NCBI GenBank assembly: GCA_019914995.1
Contig: CM034127.1
Span: 2,294,001 to 2,358,000 of the forward strand
Length of the DNA: 64,000 nt
Direction: 5' to 3'
Source: Acanthochlamys bracteata
Taxonomy: Eukaryota > Streptophyta > Magnoliopsida > Pandanales > Velloziaceae
Under the pieces are notes generated by a model. It was not told the origin of the DNA and did no database searches. It saw only the letters and a list, made by a program, of their open reading frames with translations. Both the position numbers and the translations under genes were made by a program. Positions 11,219 to 24,023 of this stretch are shown piece after piece. Each line of letters opens with the position of its first letter. Position 1 is the stretch's first letter.

Positions 11219-13105
11219 ATGGCCGGAAAACTGAGCACCGGATTTGCTCGAATCATGGGCGGAAACGGTGGTGTTATCACCCGCTCCGCCGCATCTTCTC
11301 TCCGTTCACGCGCCGGCATGGGTCTCCCAGTCGGCAAACACATAGTTCCCGACAGACCCGTAATTCTCCACAACATGAATAAATCGATTCTAATCGTTTG
11401 TTAACTTTCGTTATCTGGTTGATTGGTTCTTTTTCAGCTTGCTGTTCATGAAGAGATGGTGTGGGACAATGGTACTCCTTACCCTGAGCCTTGCATTGAC
11501 CGGCTTGCTCCACATATTGGCAAGGTTTTGTTTCTAATTCGTTAGTACGGTATTATGGATGGTATAACTGTGTGGTACGTGACGATTAACTAGTTGTTTT
11601 TTGCAGTATGAAGCACTGGCATGGCTTTGTGGAGGATTGGGATTCTTTGCGTCGCTTGGAGTGCTGGCATGGTGGAACGACAAGGCATCCAAAGTGCCTT
11701 TTGTAAGTCTAAAAAGCTCTTGTTTATTGTTTTGTTAGATGGAATTTGAGATTAATATGTAGGAATGTCAAAGCTGTGACTGTTTATGAAAATGTTTGCA
11801 GGAAATTTATTGATGTTTGCATCTTAAGCCAATCGATTGTGCTAATGATATTCAGTTATTGATACCCAGAGGGTGATAAGCCGAAACATTTGTTTGAAAT
11901 ATCTTGCTTCATTCTTTTTTGTTTGTTGTTCTTTCCTCTACACACATATTAGCTTTCCGGAGAATCCTAGGGCCACCATATAACTTCAAAACTGTTCTAT
12001 TGACATGCTAATAACCAAATGGAATTGACTGGATCTGGAGAGCTTGCTTAAGTTGGCGCTGCCAGTTAGTTGTTTGAGTGGAGGCATATTGTTTGATTAA
12101 ATGTAGGTTTAAAGACTCACTTTTGTGCAATCTGCATTGTTTGACTAGCAAAAGGGTATGATTTGGATAGCAATCGAGTTTGGTGATATCTGAGCTTAAT
12201 CTGAATTAGCAAGTTGTTACTATTTAAAAAACATATATTTTGCTGCGTCTTTTAAGGATTTTAGTATCTTGAAGAAACCTGAATGGTTGGGCATAGCTGG
12301 ATTTGTTCTGAATAGTGTGTAAAAAGACTGGCTTTCGAATTTGTTCGAGAAGGCAACTAAGTTGTTAACAAAGTAGTGAAGGTTGGATCTGCCTGTTGAT
12401 AAGAAGGGTGGATTGCAAGAAGAGATGCTAGTTCCCTATCTGTGGTCATTCCTGATTTTGTCTGGGTGAGCTATCTCAACATCGGAGCGTTTCAGTGTTC
12501 TGTTTTTGATGTGCATATGAATGCACCAAAATTGAATGTTATTATGGTGCAGAAATTGGAATATTATGCCTAACTTGTATCTGCTTTAGGTAGGAAAATC
12601 AATGTAGCATGCATCCCAGCAGCAACTTAAAATTCCTTGAAATTACTAAAATAACATAATTGCTTATCATAAACTTGTGATGACAATGTGAAGGAATCCT
12701 GGATCTGAGAGCCACTTATTAATCTTTGGGCTTACACGTAAAACATGGAAGTCTGGGGTTTGATAATTTTAGAAGTATCCTTTTTAATGTGATTTGGTAT
12801 GCCACTTAACAGCTATTGTAGTAGAATGATGTACAAGTACTTGATGGATTGAAGTGCTAGTCATCTCTATTGGCAGCCTTGTTACTCTTGCTCTAATTCT
12901 TCTGTGACATTATAGAAATTATCTTTAGCAGTAATTACTATTATTAAGGTAGTTGTTGGTTCCTCTAGAGATTAGCAAGATGGGAAAATTTCTTTATATA
13001 TAATCAGTGTAGCCTTCAGTTCATGATACTGGCTTGTCAATTTTGCAGGCACCGAAAGTATATCCTTATGACAACCTAAGTGTGGAACTTGGAGGGAAGC
13101 CATAG
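11219..13105 (+). CDS. NDUFB8: Mitochondrial complex I subunit NDUFB8 (ASHI)
   Basis: Four exons, 11219-11359, 11438-11524, 11607-11702 and 13049-13105, all in phase 0, encode 126 residues. The protein matches plant NADH dehydrogenase (ubiquinone) 1 beta subcomplex subunit 8: MGLPVGKHIVPDRPLAV, WDNGTPYPEPCIDRLAPHIG, a single membrane segment YEALAWLCGGLGFFASLGVL, then NDKASKVPF and a VYPYDNLSVELGG end. It is an accessory subunit of the membrane arm of respiratory complex I. The Arg/Ser-rich, acid-poor N terminus (ARIMGGNGGVITRSAASSLR) is consistent with mitochondrial targeting. The third intron, about 1.35 kb, is far longer than the other two and contains no recognisable gene. The length matches the plant family. 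Confidence 0.93.
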
Positions 13106-13467
13106 GAGCATTCTCTGCAGTCTTCAACTTGTTATGAACTCTTGAAATAACAAAAAACTGTAAGATTTATCGGTTATTTTGTTTCATATCTGAGCAGTGT
13201 TAATGGACGTTTGTGTTTTGAAACACATAAAACTTGCACCTCTAATCTGCATGTGCTTTACAAAATTTCCTGTATACAATTTCTAAACTGCATTTGACTT
13301 TGAAGTGCCTGGTTTGCTGAGTTCTTGGTGGTAATGGTGGTGTGTGAATCACCTTTGCTTGGCTCTTGTTGAAGCCAAGCCATTTCACCCGTTGCTCCGT
13401 TTCTTATCCTCAGCCCTTGAATAGCCAAAATTGAAGGAAAGCACATTTTCAAGACACATTTAGGGGA

Positions 13468-13975
13468 CGTTTGAAAATACTTATGATAAAGAGTTTTTCA
13501 GAATGAAAAATATTGTAGATATCTTTTGAAGAATGAGCTTTTTAAAAATTATAAATTATATATAAAAAAATTGTATGATACAATCTAATGTATTTAAGAA
13601 AAATTTTAATTGTAAAATATCGTAAATATTTATTAAAAATTTTGAGAAGTATGAGTAATAATAATACTATAAGAACTAACAATATTTATTTACTTTGTGT
13701 GGCACATTATTATAGACCAATGGCTCAACTGAGATTTATTCAAAAAGTATTTATGAAAAATATTTAAAAAATATTTTATCATATTTGAAGAAATAATTTT
13801 TATTTTTGTATTTCAAAAAAATAATAAAATAAATAATAATAAGATTTGATGATGTATATCTTTTATATTTTTTATATTTTAAAGTAATTTATAAAATACT
13901 ATAAAAACTTTTATTAAAAAACATAAATTTAAAAAAATGAAAAATAATTTTTGAAAGGTAATGTCAAACCTACCC
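13468..13975. mobile_element. Probable nested copies of the CGTTTG...CAAACG AT-rich element
   Basis: It starts with ACGTTTGAAAATACTTATG and ends near AATGTCAAACC. The interior carries the family's poly-A/T runs and AATAATAATAA stretches. At about 500 bp it is twice the usual length, so two copies may be nested or adjacent, with a possible second start near 13740. Confidence 0.4.
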
Positions 13976-14537
13976 TCAGAGTAACTAGGCCTCTAAAAGT
14001 TGATCAATCTATCAAAAGAATAATACTCGATCTGTCAAGCATGGAAGTGCATAGTTGTTCTTTTTGAAGGCGAGATGAGAAAAACGTAGGAGTTTAAGAC
14101 AACTGGTTTTCAGAATTAATGTAGATATAGTTTGGCAGCGCTTCTCAGTAGTTGTTACTATTTTAGTTTAAATTTTGTATTACTTAATAAATATTATAAA
14201 ATATTTATTTTTAAAAAAATTTAAAAATACAGGTAATTCGACATTTATAAATATTTTATATTTTTAATTAATAATAAAGTTAAATAACTCATTTTTTGAA
14301 TAAACTTAAAATAATTTTTTTGGGTAAAATCTTTTTATTATAAGTACATGCAAATATTTTCCTTAAAGAAAGAAAGAGAGATTTTATTATCATATAATTA
14401 CTGTGCGAGAGAGCTTTGTTGTCAACACTCGTAACATGCTTGATCTATCCGGAAATGAAGCAGCTGCAAGTACGAGCGCAAGTGAATAGTTGTTAACAGT
14501 AGTAGGCTGCAAATCAAACTTTTTGAATCTCCATTAC

Positions 14538-14774
14538 CGTTTGAAAATATTTTTAAAATAATTTTTTAAAATAAATATTTTTATTTGTTTAAAATAAGTT
14601 TTACTTTTTTTATTTTAAAAAATAATAAAAATATATAATAAAAAATTATTACGTAAAATATTTTTTATAATTTTTAAGTTTTTAATAAATTTTTTAGATA
14701 TTTATAAAATATATATTAAGAAATATATAATAAAAATTTTAAAAATTATTTTTTTGATAAGCTTAACAAAACGC
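14538..14774. mobile_element. Short AT-rich terminal-repeat element (CGTTTG family), 237 bp
   Basis: The left end is CGTTTGAAAATATTTTTAAA and the right end reads GCGTTTTGTTAAGC on the opposite strand, making an imperfect terminal inverted repeat. The interior is nearly pure A/T with no open frame. Layout and length match the copies at 18574 and 35801. It is most simply a non-autonomous miniature transposon. Confidence 0.5.
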
Positions 14775-15985
14775 ATCCAAAGTCATTCAAGTTTGAAGTT
14801 CCTCATTCTTATGCTTGCATAGAAGAATCATCTATTCTTGAAACATCATTATCTGGGACGAAACTTTCACATGCCAACAAAAATAAAGAAGCAACGGTAC
14901 AAATCCTGCCTGTAATGAGAATGGCTGTGGAATCAATTATCAAAGAAAAGACAAAATGGGCTGTTTAAACCTTTCACACTGGATTTCGTGGAAATATTTC
15001 TGAGTAATCAATATTTTGTTTAACTTAACTTTGATGTATTGGATTGTTGTCGCTGTGTAGCTTGGAAATTTTTATTTTTTGTCCCACTTAAGTCACGATT
15101 GCCCTAGGGGGATGGCAATTTGTAGACAAGATAAAGATTTTCATAATCCGTCCACAGGTGGTTTCCGGAGGTTAGTCTGCTTGATTTTGATCTATGTCGG
15201 CATGATTTTTATCCAAGTCGGGTTTGATTCTCTAGCTATATTTGTTAGATTTCCAATTTAGTTAGGCTCGAATTAGTAGCGTATATGATTTGATAAGTCC
15301 GAATGAAATACGGATTAGTTTGATGAATTAGGATCGAATTAATAAGGTACGGATGTAGAGTGGTGCTCAAGTAAAAAACATAGATTAGTTAATTTAATTA
15401 TGAGCAAGCAATTCGCGTTAGATTAGGCCAGATTGATTCTGATTTTGTGAGTTTAACAGTTCACGTTTTTTAATAGTTATACATTAGTTGAGCGCTGAAA
15501 TAGATATATATATTTATAAGTGAGAAATATTAATTCTTAAAAAGTTAGCCACTTATTTTAGTGTGGAAATCTGATTCTATAGTATTTTTATATTCAGTAG
15601 CCATATGTAAACAAATACTGTAGTTGATAGTCGTAAAGGGTGTTCTCCAATTACATGCCAAATGTGTATGTAGTTGCATAGTTTGACAAAAGAAAGTAGA
15701 GGCCAAAGCCTTGCTACATATTTCACAGAGAAAATAATAGGAAAAACTTTGTGATCATATTTTTAACTTCATAAGTGTACCGTCGGTGCAATTGGCATCT
15801 ATTTTGGATTAGAAATTATTGTTCCTGTTGCGAACAGCGTCTACGTGTAGATAGATCCTAAAATAGTAGTTCGACGATGCTCTTGGATGCACGCATGGAG
15901 GTCATCTAGAAGTTCATTAGTCAGTCATTGAGCCCTATCCAGCTATCTTCTCCACTCGCCTCACACTTACTGCTCCTACTCTCCC

Positions 15986-15992
15986 TATAAAA
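15986..15992 (+). promoter_or_regulatory. TATA box of the first eight-cysteine gene
   Basis: TATAAAA in the context CTCCCTATAAAACCCTC lies 132 bp upstream of the start codon at 16118, a suitable distance for a plant TATA box with a 5' UTR of roughly 100 bases. Confidence 0.65.
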
Positions 15993-16086
15993 CCCTCAGC
16001 CTACTTCCATTCATATACAATGCAAGCAGTTACTCCATTCTCTCTATATATAGTTCACCTCCCCAATACACGGATCGAAGTGTAGA

Positions 16087-16117
<31 letters not shown>
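16087..16117 (+). repeat. (GT)n(GA)n microsatellite in a 5' UTR
   Basis: About nine GT units followed by GA units run directly up to the ATG at 16118. The repeat also keeps a short in-frame extension open upstream, beginning at a non-ATG codon; this should not be taken as coding. Confidence 0.85.
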
Positions 16118-16118
<1 letters not shown>

Positions 16119-16543
16119 TGGCTGCAAAAGTCTCAATTGCTGCTGGAATTCTCCTCAGTTTGAACCTTCTGTTCTTGGTTATGGTCTCCTCAAACTATGT
16201 CCCATGCCCGCCGCCTCCTCATCACAAGCACAAGCCAAAGCCAACTACAAATCCAACACCATCCACCCCTACGCCTGCACTACCTACTTGCCCAAGGGAC
16301 ACATTGAAGCTTGGCGTGTGCGCGAACTTGCTCAATGGTTTACTTGACCTCACCCTTGGCAACCCTCCTAAGAAACCCTGCTGCTCTCTTCTCCAAGGTC
16401 TTGCAGATTTAGAAGCTGCAGTTTGCCTCTGCACTGCCATTAAAGCAAACATCCTTGGTATCAACCTCAACGTCCCTGTCGATCTCAGCGTGCTGCTTAA
16501 CTACTGCGGCAAGAGAGCCCCCTCCGGATTCCAGTGTGCTTAA
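16118..16543 (+). CDS. Hybrid proline-rich protein with eight-cysteine domain (DC2.15-like), member 1
   Basis: An intronless frame of 141 residues, the usual size of 14-kDa DC2.15-like proteins. Residues 1-25 are a signal peptide. Residues 29-57 are Pro/Lys/His/Thr-rich ([18 protein letters not shown]). The C-terminal hydrophobic eight-cysteine motif has Cys at 58, 68, 88-89, 103, 105, 130 and 140, in the C-C-CC-CxC-C-C order of the lipid-transfer/2S-albumin fold. Family landmarks are [32 protein letters not shown] and LLNYCGK. The product should be secreted to the cell wall or plasma-membrane surface; relatives are linked to stress responses, but the molecular function is not settled. The TATA box at 15986 supports this start. 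Confidence 0.92.
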
Positions 16544-17710
16544 TTCAATCAAACACTCGTTCCCTGCATAAGTGCATGGTTCAAGTCAGTATCCTTCTGT
16601 TATATGCACAGTCGTAAGTGTTTCGTTTTGGCAAGTAATAAGCATGAATAAATTTGAGTGAATAAATATAATAGTGTGTGTGAAAGATGTACGTTTTATA
16701 TATATTTGAGTGAATAAATGATCTATGTTTTGTTATGGTTTAAGATTATATATAGTTTCCCCTATTTCCATATAACTATAGTCCTTCATTTATTTAGAAG
16801 TGTATGTAAAGGAAGATGGAATTTATTAGATGTCCTATATAGTATCTAGATATAATGACATAAACACACTAGTTAGTAATTAGTAGAATAAAATCAAATA
16901 AGCTATTGATCAATAAATATGTATCTGTGTACATCAATTCAGATGTTATGTACATGCATGCTTGTACTAATATATGCAAATGCAACAGTTCATATATACG
17001 CATACATGTGGTATCATACGTTAATGATTTAGTAATAAAATTTTGCGTACATTTTGAGCCCCACCTAGCTTTAAACCATTAATTAGCTTATACGTAGAAG
17101 GCATTTGAACCGGGATTCAATTAAGCTTTTTGTATACCTTCCTAGTTAGTTGAGATTTAATTTGTCAGCAATTCATCATGAAGCAATTCCAGAGTCAGAG
17201 TGATCCGCTAAAAGATAACAAATTAACAATTTACACATATTATATATACTCTAGACTCAATAATTTTTTTTTCAAAAATTTCATTTTTCATACAAAAATA
17301 TAAACACTTTTAAATTTCACTTTCAACAATCATTTTTTAAAAGAAAACATTTTATTGTTAAATTTATTTTTAATAAAAAATAATACAAAAGTTAACTCAT
17401 TTTCATCAATTATTTTTTAAATAATTTTTTTAAAATTGATTTTTGGGAACTCTACTTTTAAACAAAGTAAACTTAGTTCATGGAGTAGGGTCAACATACG
17501 AAATATGTCTGCTATAAAGCCCGTATACAGCCCCATGTAATCGTCGAGGTTATCTTTATGATTAAGTATTTGTATACTGATCGGTTTATCTAAATATAGT
17601 CAACTAAAAAAGTATTGATAATTGGCTGATCTTTATAATTAACTTTTTTTGGTTGATTGTATTTAGATAAGACTAATCGAAATATATAACAGATAATCTC
17701 AACGCTCTAT

Positions 17711-17936
17711 ATTTAGGAATTACTTAAAAGTATATTTTAAATCAGAATATATTTTTATTTTATTTTAATAAATAGTTTTATTATTTAATTTTAAAAAATA
17801 CTAATAAATAATAATAAATTTTACTATATAAATTTTTTTATAATTTTTAAAAATTTTAAATAAATTATATAAAAATTTATTAAAAATATAAATTTTAAAA
17901 ATTTAAAAATATTTTTTCAGAATCCAATACCATACG
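17711..17936. mobile_element. Diverged copy of the AT-rich CGTTTG-family element
   Basis: The interior shares AAAAAATACTAATAAATAAT and TTTACTATATAAATTTTTTT with the better-preserved copies. The ends (ATATTTAGGAATTAC... and ...CCAATACCATACG) are too decayed to fix the borders accurately. Confidence 0.35.
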
Positions 17937-18573
17937 CCTTTAATAGTTTTGCATGTTAGAGATGAAACGGTTAAACGAAATATATATGCCCTTCTGCGAG
18001 CCAGAACCAGAAGTAGACCAAAGTCGAGATTTTTCTTAGGCAATCACTGTAGATAACCTCCTGCGCCTTCATGAGAATACCATGGTTTCGTGATATCTTC
18101 TCGATCCTAACAATTGAGACATCCAAGAAAATAAGAAAAGATATCTCGTCCTTCGATTCCTACATCGATCGACGTTAACAGGATCATCTCCACTAGTTGT
18201 ACTGCTCTAAACAAAGACAAAAAATGTTCACGACACTCGCTTCCAGCAACTACACCGGGCCATGTATGTTCGTGTTCGTACATTTCATTTAGTATACGTT
18301 GATACAATTCCGCAAACCCTACCTTGTCTGTCTATGCTGATTTGCAATTCAAACTTTAATAATCACATCAAATATAGCTAGCTAGATCCAACTGATTTGC
18401 TGTAAGATAGCTCATGCCCTACCTCAAAATCATCATCATTTTGTAATGAAAACCATTCGAGTTATCTATCAACCATAACATACACAGAACAGAATCAGAA
18501 TACATATCGGTGATCATCAACTCGAAACCGAATGCTATAATTTCCAGCTACCTATCGGACTTTATCACAGGTA

Positions 18574-18815
18574 CGTTTGAAAATATTTTTGTTTTTTATA
18601 AAAATAAATTTTATTTTTTAATTTAAAAAAAATAATATATAATAAAAAATTTTATTACGTAAATTTTTTTGATATTTTCTAAATTTTTAAATAAAATTTT
18701 TAAATACTTATAAAAGGTATATTAAAAATATATAAATACTCATAAAAGATATATTAAAAATATATAATAAAAAATTAAAAAATAAATTTTAAAGTAAGGA
18801 TAAGTAATGCCAAAC
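18574..18815. mobile_element. AT-rich CGTTTG-family element, 242 bp
   Basis: The left end is CGTTTGAAAATATTTTTGTT. The right end is GGATAAGTAATGCCAAAC, whose complement GTTTGGCATTACTTATCC mirrors the left end. An internal duplication of about 40 bp (two ATACTTATAAAAG/ATACTCATAAAAG units followed by ATATATTAAAAATATATAA) is also visible. Confidence 0.5.
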
Positions 18816-20005
18816 TATGATCATTTGAGTAATGACAACCATTGCATGAACTAAGCTATCGCTTCGTTGGTAGCTTTGCATGAAGCTTTGGTATTGCTAC
18901 TTCAGGTGTTACTGGGATTTAGGTTCAGGTCATTGCTTGAATTTGAAGAAAAACAAATTCTTCTTTTCTTTTGTCGTTGATTAATTAGGTCTTGAAGTAA
19001 TCATGTAAACAAACAATTTCAGATGAAGCTGATTACGCTTGTTCTGTTCTAATTTTCATCGCTAGCTAGCTAGCATGTGGCTGCAGATTGCTTCATATGG
19101 AAAAAATTATATTATATATATACACGCGCGGCGCGCTGCAAAAGCCAAAAGGAAACAAGTAGGCTTGTTTCTACATTTGATAGTGTCTATTATAATCTTC
19201 TTTAGTGCAGTTTCTTTGAATTATATTAAAAAATGAGTCACGTTCTCTTTTATTCAATCTTCTGAAGAAGTTGGATAATGTATATTACACACACATACAT
19301 ATAATATATGCCATCTTCCTTTGGAGTTGTTATCTATGGATAAAAAATAGAAACACAAAAACATGTGTTTCCAATCAATCATCCCGCCGGAAACGCTTGA
19401 TTTTCAAGGTTCTACTAATTATTAAAAGAGATGAAATTATTAGGCACTCTTGCTTCATATTCCTAATAATTGTTAGTTCAAACAATCTTCTCTGAAAATA
19501 TAATTAGTGAAAATTTAATATAACGACTTTAAAGATAAGAAACATATATATTCAGATTACTGAATATGTTTTCGTATGTAATAGAATACAGAAGAAGTTA
19601 GTAATCCTATAGCTAGCAGATCTGATATGTATGAAAGCATGGACCATATATAGTGTAAGCTAGAGAATAAGTGGTCCTTTTCTGTATCACTCAGGTTGAT
19701 TAATACATTGCAGTTCAAACCCTACCAACCAAACTTATTTGCAGTTCAGCTCTAAGCAAATTGTGGTCATCAGCAAGATACTGTCCTTGGTTATATAGTT
19801 TTCGCAGATGACACCTAGACGGATGGCTGTTGGAGATTAGCTTTCCATGGCTATGTTTATATCATTCTTTTGATATTCTTCATGTACCTTATTTGTATAT
19901 TTGTAATTAAATAAATATGTAATTAAGCTTATTTGTTTTATCCAACATAATATTTACTGCTTGCCTTCTTTGGGAACCAACAAACAAGAAAGTATTTGGT
20001 AATCC

Positions 20006-20245
20006 TAATACTACGACATTTACCCTATACCGAATGAAAATTTCAATTGGTAGAGGGCATTACCGACTAAGAAAAAACTCAGTTGGTAACGACTCGTTTG
20101 TAAAGCATTTACCGATTATAATATAAATTCAGTTAATAAACTACTATGCATTACTAACTGGTTCATTTTAATTGTTAATTTAAACAAATTACCTATATTT
20201 TTGGTCAGCAATTTTCAGTCGGTAATAGTCATTTTTGTAGTAGTG
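20006..20245. mobile_element. CACTA-like miniature element
   Basis: On the minus strand the right end reads CACTACTACAAAAATGACTA followed by TTACCGACTG. The left end (TAATACTACGACATTTACCC, then TATACCGAATGAAAATTTC) is a diverged inverted copy. CACTA termini with TTACCGA-type subterminal motifs are typical of plant En/Spm-like elements. At 240 bp it has no transposase. Flanking 3-bp target duplications are not preserved. Confidence 0.5.
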
Positions 20246-20914
20246 TAAGTTGCTTAATTTTTATTCCTACAAGCATTAGATTAAAGATTTTTACAGTTTA
20301 TTTGGATACGGAAGTAATAAATAAAAATAGGTAGGAGTAAGAGTAACAATAGGAGAGTAATACAGTACAAATAGTTACTTTACTTTTATCTTATTTAGAT
20401 ATATTAAAAGAGTAATAAAGAGTAACAAGTTACTCTTATTTGGTTTGAAGATTAAAGTGAGAAGTAAATAAAATAATTTTTTGTAGTTTCAAATGCCTTA
20501 ATTAGATTTTGAAAATTTTAAAAATTTTATATCATATTATGAGGAATTAATAGAGTCTAGTGAAATAGGAGATTGATTTTTAATCATTTTTAGTAATTAG
20601 ATGGGATAAGGTGTTGCTGTAATTAATATCATCTGATCTTATGCTAGATACATAAAATTTTTAATTGAATTCAACTACATAATTTGAAAATTTAATATAA
20701 AAATAAACAATACATATATTATGCATAATCAAACTTCAACAGCTTACGGATACAGTATTACAAATAATCATTACAGGAATACATACTGTAGACAGACAAA
20801 GAATACAAGAGCCGAATTAAGAAGAGAAGAAGTAACACTTTATGTGAGAAGAAGTAACACTTCGGAAGAACAGGTAACAAAACATGCATGCATGCAGTGG
20901 TCTTAATTATTGTT

Positions 20915-21316
20915 CTACGGGCACTGGAACCCTGTGGGAACCTTCTTTCCACAGTAGTTGAGAAGAAGGCTAAGGTTGACAGGAATATTAAGGTTGATTC
21001 CAAGAATACCAGCCTTGATGGTTGTGCATAGGCATACAGCAGCTTCAAGATCAGCAAGCCCTTGAAGCAAAGTGCAGCATGGTTCTTTAGGCGGCTGGCC
21101 GAGCTGCAAATTGATCAGGCCAAGAACGTTAGCGCAAACACCAAGCTTCAGTGTGTCAATGGGGCACTTGGCAGGACTTGGTGTTGGCTTGGGCTTTGGT
21201 GTTGGTGTAGGGCAAGTCCCACAACCGCAAGCCGGACCGCAAGCGCTCACTACGGAAAAGAAGAGAAGGTTCACTGCAAGAAGCAGTGCTATAACAACTT
21301 TTGCATCCTTTGCCAT
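20915..21316 (-). CDS. Hybrid proline-rich protein with eight-cysteine domain, member 2
   Basis: An intronless minus-strand frame of 133 residues. Residues 1-25 are a signal peptide. Next comes a short Cys/Gly segment ([10 protein letters not shown]) and a Pro/Lys/Thr linker ([15 protein letters not shown]). The eight-cysteine motif has Cys at 51, 61, 80-81, 95, 97, 122 and 132, with the family landmarks [31 protein letters not shown] and [10 protein letters not shown]. It lacks one or two residues after CANV where members 1 and 3 have [14 protein letters not shown] box at 21398-21392 lies about 80 bp upstream. It is predicted to be extracellular or cell-wall located. Confidence 0.92.
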   Translation of the reverse strand: MAKDAKVVIALLLAVNLLFFSVVSACGPACGCGTCPTPTPKPKPTPSPAKCPIDTLKLGVCANVLGLINLQLGQPPKEPCCTLLQGLADLEAAVCLCTTIKAGILGINLNIPVNLSLLLNYCGKKVPTGFQCP

Positions 21317-21391
21317 TGCCGAAGCTTCTAATGACTGAGTAGGGTTTTGAATGTACTAATGATATAAGGTGAGAGGTGAAGAAAGGGGTAG

Positions 21392-21398
21392 ATATATA
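21392..21398 (-). promoter_or_regulatory. TATA box of eight-cysteine gene 2
   Basis: On the minus strand this reads CCTATATATC, about 76 bp upstream of the start codon at 21316. Confidence 0.6.
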
Positions 21399-23920
21399 GG
21401 AAGGGAATGAGATTTTTGGTATGTGTGTGAGGGCAAGTCTTGAGAGGCTGTGGTTGTGCTGGTTTTTTGGCTTTGAATGATTAATTAAGAGAAAAGGGAG
21501 GACATGTGAGAGAAGGGTCGGTAGTGGGCAGATGTAATTTAGCTGGCGGAGTGAAGTGTCCTTTGGAATGTTGTGCGTGATAAGGCAGGGAACCTACGTA
21601 CTGCTACACTTCCTTCCCTTTCCATGACTCCCTGCCGTTTGCAATATGAGATAACAAAATTTCAGCACTACAATAGCAGCTGCTACTGAGCTACGTCAAT
21701 TTATTTTTAAGAAATACACAGACTCCATTTTTTAGTTAACCGCATAATACAATAAACAAGCTAAAAAATTGACTAGTTGCGTTGATCAAGAGTTCAGCAG
21801 TGGTGTATATTAATTGGTCCTACGTACACATGCAGCGTTGCAGAATTGTATATATGTGCATAATGTTTCTGTAACCCGATACATTGTAAGGAAATATTTG
21901 AAAATATTTATAAAATAAAATTTTTCTAAAAATATAAAAATAAAATATTATGATATAATTTTTTTTCATATTTATTAAATTTTTAAATAAATTTTATAAA
22001 ATATTATTAAAAAATATTAAATAAAAAATAAAATAAAGAGTAACTGACAAGCACGGTCAAAAAGTACTGTTAGGAGTGTTTTTAAAATGAAATTTTTTTT
22101 CAAATAAAAAAAATTATTTTTTAAAAGACAAATTTTATTTTTTTGATTTAAAAAAATATTAATAATAAATAATCAAAAAATTTTACTACGTTAAAGTTTT
22201 TTATATTTTTAAAATTTTTAAATAAAATTTTTAAATATTTATAAAAAATATATTAGATAATGTAATTATTTTTTGAAAAAACAACGCCATACAACATGAT
22301 GAATGAGCCTTTTGTAATTAGTGAGCATTTATTTGCTACGAGGTATATATGTATGTATTATTGCTGATCCTCGAGCAATAATATTCCAGTGATAACATTA
22401 ATTCTAGATGCTGGTGACAAACGCATACTAACAAAGCGAAGTCATTGAAGGACACATGGTTACCGGGTAAAATTGGGACCCAGAAAGTCATTGAAGGACG
22501 CAATTCCAAATTAATTCCCATGCAATGCCAGCACTAGATTTCGTCATGTAATCTAACATGCCCATATATATCTATGAAGAGTGCTTAAATAAAAAATATT
22601 AAAACTTTTTTTTTTCAAAAAATGAGTTTAATTTTTTTATTTTGCAAAAATAAAAAAATTTATATATGTATACTTTTGAAGTGTAATTTATCTATATGAT
22701 ATAAATTTTAAATATAAAAAAAAAGATTTAAATCTGTAACAAATTCAAACATCCCTTTAGGTAAGTTCATTTGTAAGAAACTCTACCTCATTAAATGATT
22801 TAATAAATCACTTTACATATTTCATTTATCACTACTAATATTATTTTTAATTTTATACTAAATATCACTTCCACCAAATTTAATTTCAAACTTTACTATA
22901 TATTTTTTAATTATTATTTTAAACTTTATTTTTACTATACTTTATTTTTCATGTTCAATGCCTTAGCTAACAGCCGACTTGGATTTCCAGCAATTTATCT
23001 ATCAAGTTACTTCCGTTATTATTATTATTGAGGACGAAAATGGAGTGCTAGGAAATTCTCGACGCATGAACTTTTCTTGATCGTTCGCGGCAAAACTAGA
23101 TCCTGTCTCACTAAACTCCATACTTGATTTTGATATATGCTTTGACACGATATATCAAAATATATATCAATGACTTTCGAAAATGTCAAGCTCGATGAAA
23201 CAAAATGTAGAGCATCAAGTTCTTATCAAAATCAACTTTCCCCTAAAATCAGTTACATAGGGTCTTGATTTCACATTTCCAGAGATTTTATTCTGATGTT
23301 CAATTTTGTTGGGTAGTCATTTCTTTGATTAGGATATGCCACTTGGAACAATGCATTGCTAACTTCAGTGTATTTCTTCATTGATCTGGCATTAACGATA
23401 TGCTGTTAACTAAATTCCTTTACTAACATTTTGAAATTCTTCTCTCTTTCAAATTAATTTATTCGGTTATCTATATAACATAACAACATGATACGTCATG
23501 AAAAATATAAAATTTTTCTTAGCCTGAACAAGGCCTCCTTATTCTACAGGCTTAAAAATAACGGTCCGATAAGCAGAAGCCCAGCGAGAAAAAACAGGCC
23601 CAAAAACGAAATAACAAACGGTCTCTATGTAAATTGTTAGTTTAAACTTGTTCTTTTTAATAATTAAACTGCATTGAAGATTCTTTGGGATCTCGTGCCT
23701 GAAATGCTACTTAATACTGGATCCAACATTCAAAACCATGAACGTATTAATAACCACTGTGTGCAAGTGCTTGCGGTTAAACCCGGAATTATCCATCTAA
23801 TTAAGCACGTAATGTCCGTGAAATGAATCACATGAAACTCTTTTGGCACTGTTCTTAATCCCATCTGTCCTTGCTGTTAAAAATTCGTCATGAGAAATAA
23901 CGAATCTCTCCATCTCTTCC
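21399..23920. other. Intergenic stretch between eight-cysteine genes 2 and 3
   Basis: The outward-facing promoters of genes 2 and 3 lie at the ends. Between them are AT-rich element copies at about 21886-22045, 22071-22293 and possibly 22573-22755. Near 22436-22497 a short direct repeat (AAGTCATTGAAGGAC, twice, about 53 bp apart) occurs. No gene is supported. Confidence 0.45.
21886..22293. mobile_element. Two adjacent AT-rich CGTTTG-family copies
   Basis: The first copy runs about 21886-22045 and the second about 22071-22293. Both have the family interior (long A/T runs with TTTTTAAATAAATTTT-type segments) and are separated by a short unique sequence containing GACAAGCACGGTC. The ends are decayed. 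Confidence 0.35.
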
Positions 23921-23927
23921 TATAAAT
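23921..23927 (+). promoter_or_regulatory. TATA box of eight-cysteine gene 3
   Basis: TATAAAT in CTTCCTATAAATGCC lies about 103 bp upstream of the ATG at 24024. Confidence 0.65.
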
Positions 23928-24023
23928 GCCAGTCTCTCCGTGCAACATTTCATTCCATCACATACAACAAACAACAAGAAGGCACTGACAACCTTCAGTC
24001 GTTTGTGGTAATTGTGACCAACA

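Larger units (their letters stand above)
13106..15985. other. Long AT-rich intergenic stretch with mobile-element debris
   Basis: The first few hundred bases are the NDUFB8 3' flank. From about 13468 to 13975 and again at 14538-14774 the DNA is extremely A+T rich and resembles the short repeat family described separately. The rest, to about 15900, is unstructured with no supported gene; an open plus-strand frame at 15079-15261 has no family resemblance. Confidence 0.5.
16544..20914. other. Intergenic stretch between eight-cysteine genes 1 and 2
   Basis: It is A+T-rich and without a supported gene. It holds copies of the CGTTTG element family (about 17711-17936 and 18574-18815) and a CACTA-like miniature element at 20006-20245. 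An open minus-strand frame at 18107-18307 and a plus-strand one at 19271-19495 have no recognisable family and lack promoter or splice support. Confidence 0.5.

Noticed and set aside
18107-18307. Minus-strand open frame (contains GVVAGSECREHFLSLFRAVQ)
   Set aside because: Somewhat protein-like but with no recognised family, splice partner or promoter.
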